Source: Bacteriovorax sp. (lineage in GTDB: Bacteria > Bdellovibrionota > Bacteriovoracia > Bacteriovoracales > Bacteriovoracaceae). From it: a stretch of DNA of 41,660 nucleotides. A model generated the notes under the pieces. It saw only the letters and a program-made list of their open reading frames with translations. It made no database searches and was not told the origin of the DNA. The translations under genes and the position numbers were made by a program. Positions 18,441 to 26,962 of the stretch are shown here, piece after piece (within the stretch, counting starts at the first letter, position 1; each line of letters begins with the position of its first letter). The DNA is taken from NCBI GenBank assembly GCA_014377485.1, contig JACMPM010000092.1, positions 1-41,660 of the forward strand. Reading direction: 5' to 3'.

Positions 18441-19541
18441 TTAGAATCTTACAACCAAACCAGCTTGGATAGAAGTAATGTCCGAATCTTCCATCGACTT
18501 CGTTACGTTTTGAAGTCTTCCTTGGTCTGGATTGTTGTTTGTTGTGTTAGCTGTGCTTGAGATCCCAGATGAGAGAGTCTTTGTAAAAGAAAGATCTATA
18601 TTTAGACCGACAGTTTCATTGAAATCAACTTCCGCACCTAACTTCGCTGTTGCTCCCATTGCTGTCGAAGAATAACCTTCGTTACCAAAGTTAACACCAT
18701 TTTGACTTACTCCATTTCCGTTATCATCATACTTTAAGTTTGAACGGTTGTAGCTTAATGCAGCTCCAACGAATGGCTTAATTCTTGATTCAACAGTTAA
18801 AAAGAACTTCGAGTTTGCTTCGATAGTTACTTTTGATGAAGACATTTTTCTTCCCGTTCCAAAACTGTTATAATAAGTAGGATTATAAACTGATCCGCTG
18901 TTTACGAAATCATTTGCAACGTCAGTAATGTCTAAAGATGTATATCCAACACCAATACCAACACTAAATTGATTTGAAATCATTGTTTCAAGATTTGCAC
19001 CGATATTAAGTTTTGATTCGAAATCAATTTTATCACCTTTAATCGATTGAGCCCCAAGGTAAGGAATAACTTTTGATTTCTTAACTTCAGGAATTTTTTC
19101 TTCTTTAACTTCAATAATTCTTTCAATGATAGGGGTTGGAGCGGCCACTACTACAGGTTGAGGAGCAACAGGTGCGGCCTGAACGACTTGAACTTTATCT
19201 TCGTTAAGATTGTTCAAACTTTTTCCAAAAGCATCTTGAAGTTTATTGGTAAGTGCAATTTCTTGTTTTACGCGAATATCTTCAATTTTCTTTTCGACCA
19301 TTATTTTGTTTCTTTCTTCTAATTTCTCTCTTCGTTGACGAAGACGTTCTGAGGGAGAAAGCTTTCCTTCAAGGTTGATATCTTCCATTTGCAGTGAATC
19401 GTCACCACTTAATGAATCGTTAGCTTCATCAAGCATATCGTCTTGTGCTTTTACTGAACCTGAATGGATTCCAGCTATCAATGCTGACGCTAAAAATAAA
19501 CTCATGAATGTTAATCTTCTGTTTTCTTTAATAAGTTTCAT
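18441..19541 (-). CDS. Outer-membrane beta-barrel protein with coiled-coil N-terminus
   Basis: The protein has 366 residues. A signal peptide (MKLIKENRRLTFMSLFLASA, cut near VKAQ) is followed by an acidic stretch. Next come a charged, coiled-coil-like helix (about 55-110) and a Pro/Val/Ala linker with VVVAAPTPIIERI. A C-terminal domain of alternating amphipathic strands (about 170-366) ends in VVRF; a terminal Phe is the usual outer-membrane assembly signal. This resembles OmpA/opacity-type eight-strand barrels. Start: ATG at 19541 is preferred over 19577 because AAGGAGAAG lies just upstream and it begins the signal peptide. A TATAAT box on the minus strand (19644-19649) lies about 100 bases upstream. 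Partner or ligand unknown. Confidence 0.85.
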   Translation of the reverse strand: MKLIKENRRLTFMSLFLASALIAGIHSGSVKAQDDMLDEANDSLSGDDSLQMEDINLEGKLSPSERLRQRREKLEERNKIMVEKKIEDIRVKQEIALTNKLQDAFGKSLNNLNEDKVQVVQAAPVAPQPVVVAAPTPIIERIIEVKEEKIPEVKKSKVIPYLGAQSIKGDKIDFESKLNIGANLETMISNQFSVGIGVGYTSLDITDVANDFVNSGSVYNPTYYNSFGTGRKMSSSKVTIEANSKFFLTVESRIKPFVGAALSYNRSNLKYDDNGNGVSQNGVNFGNEGYSSTAMGATAKLGAEVDFNETVGLNIDLSFTKTLSSGISSTANTTNNNPDQGRLQNVTKSMEDSDITSIQAGLVVRF

Positions 19542-19643
19542 AACTTCTCCTTGGGACAATAAGCATGTGAGTATCAATCACGCCATATTCATTTAATTAC
19601 AATTCGTATTCCCCAAAGTTATAGCAGACTGAGAATTAATCAC

Positions 19644-19649
19644 ATTATA
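19644..19649 (-). promoter_or_regulatory. Possible -10 box for the barrel protein gene
   Basis: The minus strand reads TATAAT here, the perfect -10 hexamer, about 100 bases before the ATG at 19541. No good -35 box sits at 16-18 bases, so an activator or a weak -35 would be needed. Confidence 0.3.
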
Positions 19650-19693
19650 ATTTGACGTGTCGTGTAGTTTTTACAAAATTGAAATTAATTATT

Positions 19694-19945
19694 CTATTTT
19701 TTAAAGGGATAATATTGAAATTTCTTCTCATTGCCATGTGGCTCAATTATGCCATTGATTCTACAAAGCAATGTCTTAGAAAATGCGGGTTTTTGGCATT
19801 GGGTAGCGTCCCCTAAGTACTTGTTTTTTATATAGCCCATGATGGACGTTATTATACTCACCATTACCAGCAGCATAAGAATATACTCAACTACGGTCTG
19901 TCCTTTTTGGCAGTTTTGAAGTTGCTTCAAAGGGACTCTCTCCAT
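19694..19945 (-). CDS. Flp/TadE-like prepilin-type small protein
   Basis: The product has 83 residues. A short hydrophilic leader ends in KG, followed by QTVVEYILMLLVMVSIITSI. This is the type IVb (Flp) prepilin pattern: cleavage after Gly15, Glu at +5 of the mature protein, then a hydrophobic helix. The remaining part carries three Cys and is basic. No Tad/pilus assembly genes are present in the window, so its export and partners are unknown. The ATG lies inside the 3' end of the upstream gene (overlap 19 bases), implying co-translation with it. It could also be a pseudopilin-like protein of another system. Confidence 0.65.
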   Translation of the reverse strand: MERVPLKQLQNCQKGQTVVEYILMLLVMVSIITSIMGYIKNKYLGDATQCQKPAFSKTLLCRINGIIEPHGNEKKFQYYPFKK

Positions 19946-21318
19946 CTTTTTATCTCTATTAAAGAGGAAAAAGTACCCAGCGCATCCTCATTATAAGGAC
20001 CAAAATAGAGCACATTTTTTAGGCGAGAAAAAATAAGAGGGGCAGTGTCTTCTAGAACTTCAACTATTTTTACTCCTAAAGAAGCTTCAATTCTTTTATA
20101 GGCCAGGTAGTCTTTATCTTCTATAAAAACATCGAGGGTGAATTTCATTTCAATATTTATAATTTCAAATTCATACTCGGGAAAAAGATAGGCTAAATCA
20201 TCTTTTAGCAGTTTGATGACTCGCTCTTTAATGAAATCAACTTTTGTCCCTTCACGTTTGGCCATAATAATATTAAAGACCGCTCCGGATTCGCTAAAAT
20301 AGACTTCCCAGAAAGGCCGGTCTGTTCCAATTTTCATTGGACTTGAAAAGATTACTTTTTTATCTTTTAAGAGTTTTGGCAAAGGATTATTAAATTTCAA
20401 AGAGACGTTGAGGCAATTATAAGAGACAGATGAAGTCTTTAGTCGAATAGGAAGTCCGACTGGATAACCGCCAATAAAGGCCATTTTCTTAGGCTTAATA
20501 ATACCTTCAAAACTCTCCAGCTCAAAACTCTTTACCAGCCCGCTTTGAAATTTCAGGTCTGCCAGATTTAATTTCTTAAATTCTCCTCCGGCCTTCTGAT
20601 GAACTTCAAGAAGATCGTGAATGAGTCTTTCATGGTCTAATTTAAAATAAGGAGAAATGAGAGAAAAGAAAAGATGCATAATCTCAGAGCGACTTCCGGT
20701 GGTAGACAATCTATTTTGAAAAAAACCTCTGGTCATGAATATGAGAGCATTAAATTCAGAGCGGTCAACTTCGTTCATGCCGTCTTTATTTGCAAAATGA
20801 GAAAAGAAGTGTTGGAAGTGATTGAGTAGTTCAGCTGGAATGGAAGTCTCAAACAGCTTGGATACTTTAGATGAATTTTTTTCTTGAAAAATTGAATGAG
20901 TCACTTTAGAGCAAAAATTATTATAGAAATTATTAAAGTCCATCACTTCATTTTGATTTGAAAGAGAGCCTGACTTATCATTCATAAAGAGATTGGGAAA
21001 TTTTCTGCAAAGTTCGCGATAATTCCTAAGTGGAGTATCGCCCAGAACGATTTGTTTTTTTCCCACGTAAAAATAAACGGATTGAGGAGATAGGTAATTA
21101 TCAATGTTCTTTAAAGGCGACAAATCTCCCAGGTCCCCCCAGGTTCGTAAAAACTCCACGTCCAAAAGAGTCAGTGAATTAGTGAAAAAATCTCCATAAT
21201 TAAATCGATCGTCATCAAGTACTAAAACTTTCTTTCCTCTATTGAGCAGACCAATAGACAATAAAAAGGTGATGAAATTATGTCCAACCAAAGCGTAATC
21301 AATATTTTTATTTAACAT
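19927..21318 (-). CDS. Uncharacterised Rossmann-fold (FAD/NAD-binding-like) protein
   Basis: The protein has 463 residues and is not recognised as a named family. The N-terminus YALVGHNFITFLLSIGLLNRG...VLVLDDDR has the strand-helix-strand layout of a dinucleotide-binding fold (VGxxxx in place of GxGxxG, acidic DDD at the end of strand two), as in FAD-dependent oxidoreductases or phytoene-desaturase-like proteins. A region near the middle, FIGGYPVGLPIRLKTSSVSY, could be a second contact site. No signal peptide. It overlaps the end of the waaA-like gene by seven bases and the pilin-like gene by 19, so the three form a tight operon. Confidence 0.6.
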   Translation of the reverse strand: MLNKNIDYALVGHNFITFLLSIGLLNRGKKVLVLDDDRFNYGDFFTNSLTLLDVEFLRTWGDLGDLSPLKNIDNYLSPQSVYFYVGKKQIVLGDTPLRNYRELCRKFPNLFMNDKSGSLSNQNEVMDFNNFYNNFCSKVTHSIFQEKNSSKVSKLFETSIPAELLNHFQHFFSHFANKDGMNEVDRSEFNALIFMTRGFFQNRLSTTGSRSEIMHLFFSLISPYFKLDHERLIHDLLEVHQKAGGEFKKLNLADLKFQSGLVKSFELESFEGIIKPKKMAFIGGYPVGLPIRLKTSSVSYNCLNVSLKFNNPLPKLLKDKKVIFSSPMKIGTDRPFWEVYFSESGAVFNIIMAKREGTKVDFIKERVIKLLKDDLAYLFPEYEFEIINIEMKFTLDVFIEDKDYLAYKRIEASLGVKIVEVLEDTAPLIFSRLKNVLYFGPYNEDALGTFSSLIEIKRWRESL

Positions 21319-22640
21319 GTTTCGATCTCTTTAATAATGGACTCCATTATGGTATCGGCCGCTTTTGATAAATTAGTGCGAACACTGATATCGGGAGTCT
21401 TTGAAGCATTTAATTTAACTAAATTATAAAAGCTTTCAAGATTTTTGAGAAGATGAATCTCACCTGGAGCTTGTTCTTTAATGAAATCGTACTCGGTGGA
21501 TCTACTAATCTTTGGGCCGCAGGCAACTTGGCAGCCACTTAAAAAAGGTTCTAAGACTGAGTGAATTGATCTCTCATATCCTCCGCCCACGTAAGCAAAA
21601 GAAAACTTCGAATAGAGTTCACATAAAACGCCGCTCAAATTAAGTATCACAATTCCAGGTCTGCTATTTAATTGATCAGCATTAAACCCATTGTCCTTTG
21701 AGATTTCATACATTGGAATATTTGGCATTAGAGAGCTAAATGTTTCTTTTAATTTTGAGATCGATTCATTATTTAGCTTGTGCGGGACAACTAATAAATG
21801 CATTGTGCCAGCAAGAAGTTCTTTATACCATTTATCTGAATCGTTTTTAAAAATAACTAAATCACTCTCCCATGCACTTCCTAATATTAATTTTTGAGAG
21901 GGGGGAATTGAAGCTAGATAGTTTAAGTAAGTAGATAATTCTGGAACCACTTGAAGAGTTTGTGAAGACATCTCTAATCGTTTAAAAATTCTTGGCACCC
22001 GAAAATCAAAGGCAGAAACTTTAATACCTTGAAAATTCTCTCTAAAGAAACGGGCTTCAGTTTCATTGGCGGCTACAATAAAATTAAAGAGAGAATTGGA
22101 TTGATTTTTAAACCAGGAAGGATTTTTACCATCTGCTGATAAGAGGATAAGTTTTTTCCCAAAGAATTTGAAGCTAAGCAACTCTGGATAAAAATCATAA
22201 CGACAGAAAATAATAGTTTGAGCGCTTACCCAATCCCAAGGACTTTGAAAAATTAGAAAAGATACTGGAGCAAAACTCGCAATCGGCAAACGCATAATTC
22301 GCATTTGATCGCTAAACTCGACGGCCCACTTTAAGCATTTAGCTTCAACTGACGGTGAAGAAAAAAGAATTTCAATTCGTTTTTTACTTTCGAGATAGTG
22401 TTCAATTAAAGGTCGAACTTGTTCTAATTCGCCTTCAGAAGAAACTTCAAAACAGTAATCTGCGACAATATCTTCTCGTTTGAATGACCGACATTCATCT
22501 TGAATTAAATTCTTTCTTTCAAAATCAATTCTCACTTTAAGAGGTCTTGATAAATTTTTTAAAATGATAAGTAATACTGATATTGGTCCACGAATGAGGG
22601 CCGCTAAGAAGAGCAGAAAAAAAAAAATTATCCGTGACAT
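21312..22640 (-). CDS. waaA: Kdo transferase-like glycosyltransferase (GT30, WaaA/KdtA-like)
   Basis: WaaA adds Kdo to lipid A precursor at the inner membrane. The 442-residue protein has an N-terminal membrane anchor (about 4-28), then SSEGELEQVRPLIEHYL, matching the catalytic SVGE block of WaaA with the base Glu71 retained. The C-terminal half has GSAWESDL, VVPHKLNNESI, ELYSKFSFAYVGGGYERSIHSVLEPF and GCQVACGP; these match the nucleotide-sugar-binding GELxxLYxxADxAFVGGS and GGHNxLEP blocks. Divergence is high: in the last block S-I-H-S replaces the usual G-G-H-N. It may be a distant Kdo transferase or a related sugar transferase. Confidence 0.72.
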   Translation of the reverse strand: MSRIIFFFLLFLAALIRGPISVLLIILKNLSRPLKVRIDFERKNLIQDECRSFKREDIVADYCFEVSSEGELEQVRPLIEHYLESKKRIEILFSSPSVEAKCLKWAVEFSDQMRIMRLPIASFAPVSFLIFQSPWDWVSAQTIIFCRYDFYPELLSFKFFGKKLILLSADGKNPSWFKNQSNSLFNFIVAANETEARFFRENFQGIKVSAFDFRVPRIFKRLEMSSQTLQVVPELSTYLNYLASIPPSQKLILGSAWESDLVIFKNDSDKWYKELLAGTMHLLVVPHKLNNESISKLKETFSSLMPNIPMYEISKDNGFNADQLNSRPGIVILNLSGVLCELYSKFSFAYVGGGYERSIHSVLEPFLSGCQVACGPKISRSTEYDFIKEQAPGEIHLLKNLESFYNLVKLNASKTPDISVRTNLSKAADTIMESIIKEIETC

Positions 22641-22913
22641 AATTCTTTAGAGTCGCAGACTAGTGCCAGCTTGTCACTTTAGCTTTCTAAAACAAACAAA
22701 TTAAATAAAGTATTAAATAGTTTCTTTAAACTTTTCTTACTATTTCTTACATTCGCTCATTTTACCGGCAACTATTTAAAACACCGTTGTATTCTTGAGT
22801 AAAAAACATAAGAATAACTTTTTCTATTTATAGAGAAATGTTTTGGAACTCATAGGGCCAAATTACTAAATTACTTTTTCATTACACTAACGACATAAAG
22901 GGGAGCAATTTCA

Positions 22914-24074
22914 ATGTACGCAAAGATTTTATTAATGACTGCGATTTTATTATCAGGTCAAGTTTACGCTCAAAGTACAACCACAACGGAAACAACAACT
23001 GTTGTTAAAAAGAAAAAGAAAAAGAAAATTGTTCCAGCGACAGAAACTGCAGCAGGAGTAACTGCTACTTCAGCAGCTCCAGCACTTGAAGTAAAAAAAG
23101 AAGAACCAAAGAAGGCAGAAGTAGTTGCTCCTTATGTAGCCCCTCCTACTTTTCTTTCTTACATGAAAGATCACTTTTCAGCTTCTTACCATGGTGAATA
23201 TTACGCCGTAAGACGCGATGCCGAAAGTGCTGATAAAAAAGATCATGATATTCAAGACATCAAGATCATGCACAACCCGACACTTATTTATAAGCCGTCT
23301 CCAAATTGGCAAGCTCTTGCGACTGCTGAATTTAAATATAGTGACCAACCAAATACTGTAGTTGGCCCAGCATATCCAAATGATTTTTACCGTGCTCTTT
23401 TCACAGTGACTCGTAAAAATATTTTTACTGAAAAAGAAAATGGCCTTCAAGTAGATGCTGGTGTTGGAAGAAGAGTGTTTAACACTGGAAGAGAGCAACA
23501 ACCAAAAAATCCTCCAGTTTTACCAGCAGGCGGGAAATATCCATTACCTTCTTATGGTAACGACCGTGCTTTCACTACGATGACTAAAACTTTTGGAAAA
23601 AGTAATGCTTCTCTATTTCTTCAGTATCTTCACAACAATTATAAAAAAGCGGTGGCAACTACATGGGTACATAGCGTAGAAGTAATTCCGACACTGAATC
23701 TTCAATTGACTGAAAAACTTTCTTATTTATTTAATGATGATATTGCTTTTAACACACCAAAATATAAGAATACTGCTAGAGACTTTACAACTTCCCACGA
23801 AATGAACGTAGCCTATTTAAACTACCAATGGACTGACAAGATTAATACTTACTATCAATTTAAGTATTACCACACTGATGACTTCACAAAAGCACCACAA
23901 ACTCAAAATGATTATTTTGAACACTATGCTGGTGTTGGATATGCTTTTACTCCAAAAGCGACTGTAACATTTGAAGTTGGCAGTGAAATTTTTCGTGCCA
24001 GAGACGGAAGAGACTTTTTCTCTAAAAAAGTCGCCTATCCTGAATTGGCCATGTACTTAGACTTCTCAATTTAA
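22914..24074 (+). CDS. Putative outer-membrane protein with Lys/Ala/Pro-rich linker
   Basis: The protein has 386 residues. A signal peptide (MYAKILLMTAILLSGQVYA) is followed by a Thr/Glu stretch, a run of seven lysines (32-38) and an Ala/Pro/Lys/Glu linker to about residue 78. The rest (about 80-386) alternates polar and aromatic residues in strands (YHGEYYAVRR, YLNYQWTDKINTYYQFKYYH) and ends with YLDFSI. This is the look of a barrel of the porin or MipA type, but no family is recognised. AAGGGGAGC is eight bases upstream of the ATG. A terminator follows at 24093, so it is a single-gene unit. Confidence 0.75.
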   Translation: MYAKILLMTAILLSGQVYAQSTTTTETTTVVKKKKKKKIVPATETAAGVTATSAAPALEVKKEEPKKAEVVAPYVAPPTFLSYMKDHFSASYHGEYYAVRRDAESADKKDHDIQDIKIMHNPTLIYKPSPNWQALATAEFKYSDQPNTVVGPAYPNDFYRALFTVTRKNIFTEKENGLQVDAGVGRRVFNTGREQQPKNPPVLPAGGKYPLPSYGNDRAFTTMTKTFGKSNASLFLQYLHNNYKKAVATTWVHSVEVIPTLNLQLTEKLSYLFNDDIAFNTPKYKNTARDFTTSHEMNVAYLNYQWTDKINTYYQFKYYHTDDFTKAPQTQNDYFEHYAGVGYAFTPKATVTFEVGSEIFRARDGRDFFSKKVAYPELAMYLDFSI

Positions 24075-24092
24075 TTTATTACAAAAACAAAT

Positions 24093-24120
24093 AAGGTCGG
24101 TCTTTGTGCCGACCTTTTTT
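24093..24120 (+). terminator. Rho-independent terminator after the putative outer-membrane protein
   Basis: An 8-bp perfect stem AAGGTCGG (24093-24100) / CCGACCTT (24109-24116) with an eight-base loop is followed by a T run to 24120. It begins 18 bases after the stop codon. Confidence 0.88.
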
Positions 24121-24210
24121 CTCAGCTAATTCCACTAAAAAGCCTCAAAAATAAAATCAAACACCCGATAAAGTCTTAGTACAACTTGCATTTAAATTAA
24201 TGCAAAACTA

Positions 24211-25377
24211 ATGGGACTTTCCACTATGGCACTAAATAACTTAGCTGTTTTAGAAACTTACTTAAAAGACATCATAGTTTCAGAAGAGACCATCAAATCT
24301 AATGTAGAAATGCGAGAGCATATCTTCGAAATTAAAGATGATGAAAAGACATTAGGATTTATTTCACTCTATGATTTAAAGACCTACGTCTTTGAACATG
24401 AAGAAGCAGCAAAAAATTACTGGGTTAAAAATATTGACAGCGATGAATGGAAAAATATTTACGAACACCCCTTCTTCCAGAGAAGAAAACCACAATTGGT
24501 ATCCAGTGATACATTAAAAGATGCTGATGATTTAGAATTTTTTATTTTACAAAAAGGTCAGAAGACCGGTCCTTATGAAAAATACGAATTAATGGAGATG
24601 GTTGAAAAAAGAGAAATTCTACTCTCAGACATGGTTTCTTTTAATGGAGGCCTTGCTTGGATAAAACTTTTTCAAGTCGATGGTTTCGATCGTCGATCCC
24701 TTCGTGATAGTGACCAACTTCCAGGAATGCCCACATCTGAATTTTTAAATCGCCCAAGTGAATCTTTTAATAATATTGGTGAAACGACTGATGCTATTAC
24801 CTCACTCGCCTTTTTAGGAAATCAAAAGAAGGGGAAAACTCTGGAGCGCGAGCGCGAAGTTTCCTATAAAGATGAAATGACCAAAGGGGCCAGTTCAACA
24901 TCTACTTATAAATGGCTATTAATAGCTTCGGTCGCAGGTATTGTTTATTTTCTATTCAATATTAAATCGCATTTGAGTTCTCCATTTGGGGCCGCCCCTT
25001 CTAGCTCTGTTGGGGAACAGGCAGAGATGCTTACACCGATTGAAAACTCTACTTCCACTTACGATAAAACAAATAGTCACCCAAGCAATAATGGGGTCAA
25101 TGATCAAAGAAGAATGGGAAAATTTGAAACGCGTAAAATGAATCCAGTTAGACCAATAGCTAGAAAGTCTTTTATGGAAACTAATAAATTTATGGAAAGT
25201 AATGGTGACGCAGGAGCAACTTCAGGCGAAGAGAGTAATTATTTTTATGATAATGCTGCTCCAATGGAATTAGATCCGGTACGTGCCCAAATCTCTAAAG
25301 AAAATTTTGATAATGGCGGCGAACCTGGACCTGCTCCGGAGGCAGATACGCTATTTAACGGTGAAGTTTCAAATTAA
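24211..25377 (+). CDS. GYF_2-domain single-pass membrane protein
   Basis: The protein has 388 residues. The first 100 are acidic. Residues about 110-165 match a GYF_2/DUF4339 domain: FFILQKGQKTGPYEKYELMEM...REILLSDMVSFNGGLAWI, with the GPY turn and the closing tryptophan. A single membrane helix (WLLIASVAGIVYFLF) lies near residue 235. About 130 low-complexity Ser/Asn/Glu residues follow, presumably outside the membrane. GYF domains bind proline-rich peptides, so a scaffold or sensing role is possible but unproven. ATG 24226 is an alternative start. It is 79 bases ahead of tmk and on the same strand. Confidence 0.7.
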   Translation: MGLSTMALNNLAVLETYLKDIIVSEETIKSNVEMREHIFEIKDDEKTLGFISLYDLKTYVFEHEEAAKNYWVKNIDSDEWKNIYEHPFFQRRKPQLVSSDTLKDADDLEFFILQKGQKTGPYEKYELMEMVEKREILLSDMVSFNGGLAWIKLFQVDGFDRRSLRDSDQLPGMPTSEFLNRPSESFNNIGETTDAITSLAFLGNQKKGKTLEREREVSYKDEMTKGASSTSTYKWLLIASVAGIVYFLFNIKSHLSSPFGAAPSSSVGEQAEMLTPIENSTSTYDKTNSHPSNNGVNDQRRMGKFETRKMNPVRPIARKSFMETNKFMESNGDAGATSGEESNYFYDNAAPMELDPVRAQISKENFDNGGEPGPAPEADTLFNGEVSN

Positions 25378-25456
25378 GTGAATCCTTGTTGATCGAGTGA
25401 ATTACAGGTATTGTAATGGTAAATCACATTGGTAATATCACTCTCACAGGACGAAT

Positions 25457-26173
25457 ATGAAAGAGATAACTCATGAACTTTTAAGTTCATTCCGCGCACC
25501 GGCCTTTCCTGGATCTTTCTTCTTAAGTTTTGAAGGAATCGAAGGGGCGGGAAAATCAACTCAAATTACCCGTTTAAAAAAATACCTGGAAGAAGAAAAG
25601 AATTTTCGGGTCTTAGTTTTACGTGAACCAGGTGGAACTCCATTTGGAGAAAAATTACGCCAGGCCATTTTAGAAACTAAAACAGAAATAAGTCCCCTTG
25701 CTGAAGCTCATCTTTTTGCGGCCTCACGCTCTCAGCTCCTCACTGAAGTCATTTTAGCTGAACTTTCAGTCCCGAATACCGTTATAATTTGCGATCGTTA
25801 TATTGATAGCTCAATTGTTTACCAAGGACATGCAAGAGGTCTTGGAGTGGCGGAAGTTTTAGAAATTCATAATATATTTCCACTTAACCTGGTTCCTCAC
25901 TTAACTTTTTATTTGAGAATTGGAGTTGAAACTTCAGAAAAAAGACAAAAAATAAGAAATGCTCCAAAAGATTATTTTGAGGCCCGAGGAATCGAGTTTT
26001 ATAAAAAATTAGTCGTTGGTTATGATTTAATGCATGAACTTTTTCCCAATAGAATTCTAAAATTAGATGCGGAAGGCGGTCTCGATGAAGTCACTAATTT
26101 AATTTTAAAGACGATGGAAAATATGATCAACACCAATCGCGATGGCCACAAAGAACTCTCTGACGAAGAATAA
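25457..26173 (+). CDS. tmk: Thymidylate kinase
   Basis: Tmk phosphorylates dTMP to dTDP in the cytoplasm. The 238 residues include a P-loop SFEGIEGAGKSTQ, LREPGGTPFGEKLRQAIL, and the DRYIDSSIVYQGHARGLG substrate-binding block, all diagnostic. An extra N-terminal stretch of about 20 residues precedes the P-loop. The ATG follows AGGACG. The start of the holB-like gene lies just past the stop, followed by ricT, an order conserved in many bacteria. Confidence 0.96.
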   Translation: MKEITHELLSSFRAPAFPGSFFLSFEGIEGAGKSTQITRLKKYLEEEKNFRVLVLREPGGTPFGEKLRQAILETKTEISPLAEAHLFAASRSQLLTEVILAELSVPNTVIICDRYIDSSIVYQGHARGLGVAEVLEIHNIFPLNLVPHLTFYLRIGVETSEKRQKIRNAPKDYFEARGIEFYKKLVVGYDLMHELFPNRILKLDAEGGLDEVTNLILKTMENMINTNRDGHKELSDEE

Positions 26174-26178
26174 GTAAG

Positions 26179-26880
26179 ATGATTGATAATTTGCAAACTA
26201 TTCTTTTCAAGAAGTACCAGGACAAGTTTCTTGCTTCTCTTTATATTGCCAATTACGACTCTCGCTCAATTGATCCGGATCTATGGGTGAATGAATTTCT
26301 TACCCAGTTCACTCAAATAGAAGATCATCCAGATGTTCTAAAAATACACAAAGCCGAAAAAGAACCAGAATACAAAGTGGACTCCGCCCAGATCCGTGAT
26401 TTTCTAAAATTTATCAATTACAGACCTCTGCAATTGGAAAAGAAATTTATTTTTATTTTCGACGCACATGATATCTCCACCATTTTATCAAATAAATTAT
26501 TAAAAATTTTTGAAGAATTGGGATCAAATTTTTGTCTTTTTTTAATGGTGCCAGACAATGCCCATATGCTCCCAACGGTTCTTAGTCGTGCTATAAAACT
26601 TCAAATTCCAAATAAAAAAGAAGTAAAAATCCAAGGACTGGACTTCTCCGAGGTCCATACTCCACAAGATCTATTGGCTTTATTAAAAGAGAATGGCAGT
26701 AACACCCAAGATGAAAAGAAATTTATTGAACAAACCATTGAACATTTTCTTACGCAAAGCAAAGATTCACCTGAATACTTCAATAATCTCGAAGAACTTT
26801 TAAAAATCCTCGCCGATAATGAGACTTTCAGCAATTTCAACAATTCTAAACTTGCCAGAATGACTAGATTTTTTAAGTAA
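26179..26880 (+). CDS. holB: DNA polymerase III delta-prime-like protein
   Basis: The protein has 233 residues. HPDVLKIHKAEKE, QIRDFLKFINYRPLQLEKKFIFIFDAHDIS, SNKLLKIFEELGSNFCLFLMVPD and LPTVLSR run in the order found in delta-prime/DnaX AAA-like clamp-loader subunits (IR, KV-I-D-A, N-x-L-L-K-x-L-E-E, S-R). It is shorter than usual (over 300 residues). The P-loop and zinc module are absent, but delta-prime does not bind ATP productively in many species. Its position between tmk and ricT supports the call. The symbol is by context and similarity. Confidence 0.82.
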   Translation: MIDNLQTILFKKYQDKFLASLYIANYDSRSIDPDLWVNEFLTQFTQIEDHPDVLKIHKAEKEPEYKVDSAQIRDFLKFINYRPLQLEKKFIFIFDAHDISTILSNKLLKIFEELGSNFCLFLMVPDNAHMLPTVLSRAIKLQIPNKKEVKIQGLDFSEVHTPQDLLALLKENGSNTQDEKKFIEQTIEHFLTQSKDSPEYFNNLEELLKILADNETFSNFNNSKLARMTRFFK

Positions 26881-26962
26881 TCTTATTGCCTTGTGCAGTG
26901 ACAATTTTCACTAAAATCGAAATAATATTTAATACTTAAACTCAATCATGGATTAAAAAGCA

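Noticed and set aside
19542-19577. Earlier start for the barrel protein at 19577
   Set aside because: AAGGAGAAG sits directly before the ATG at 19541, which begins a proper signal peptide.
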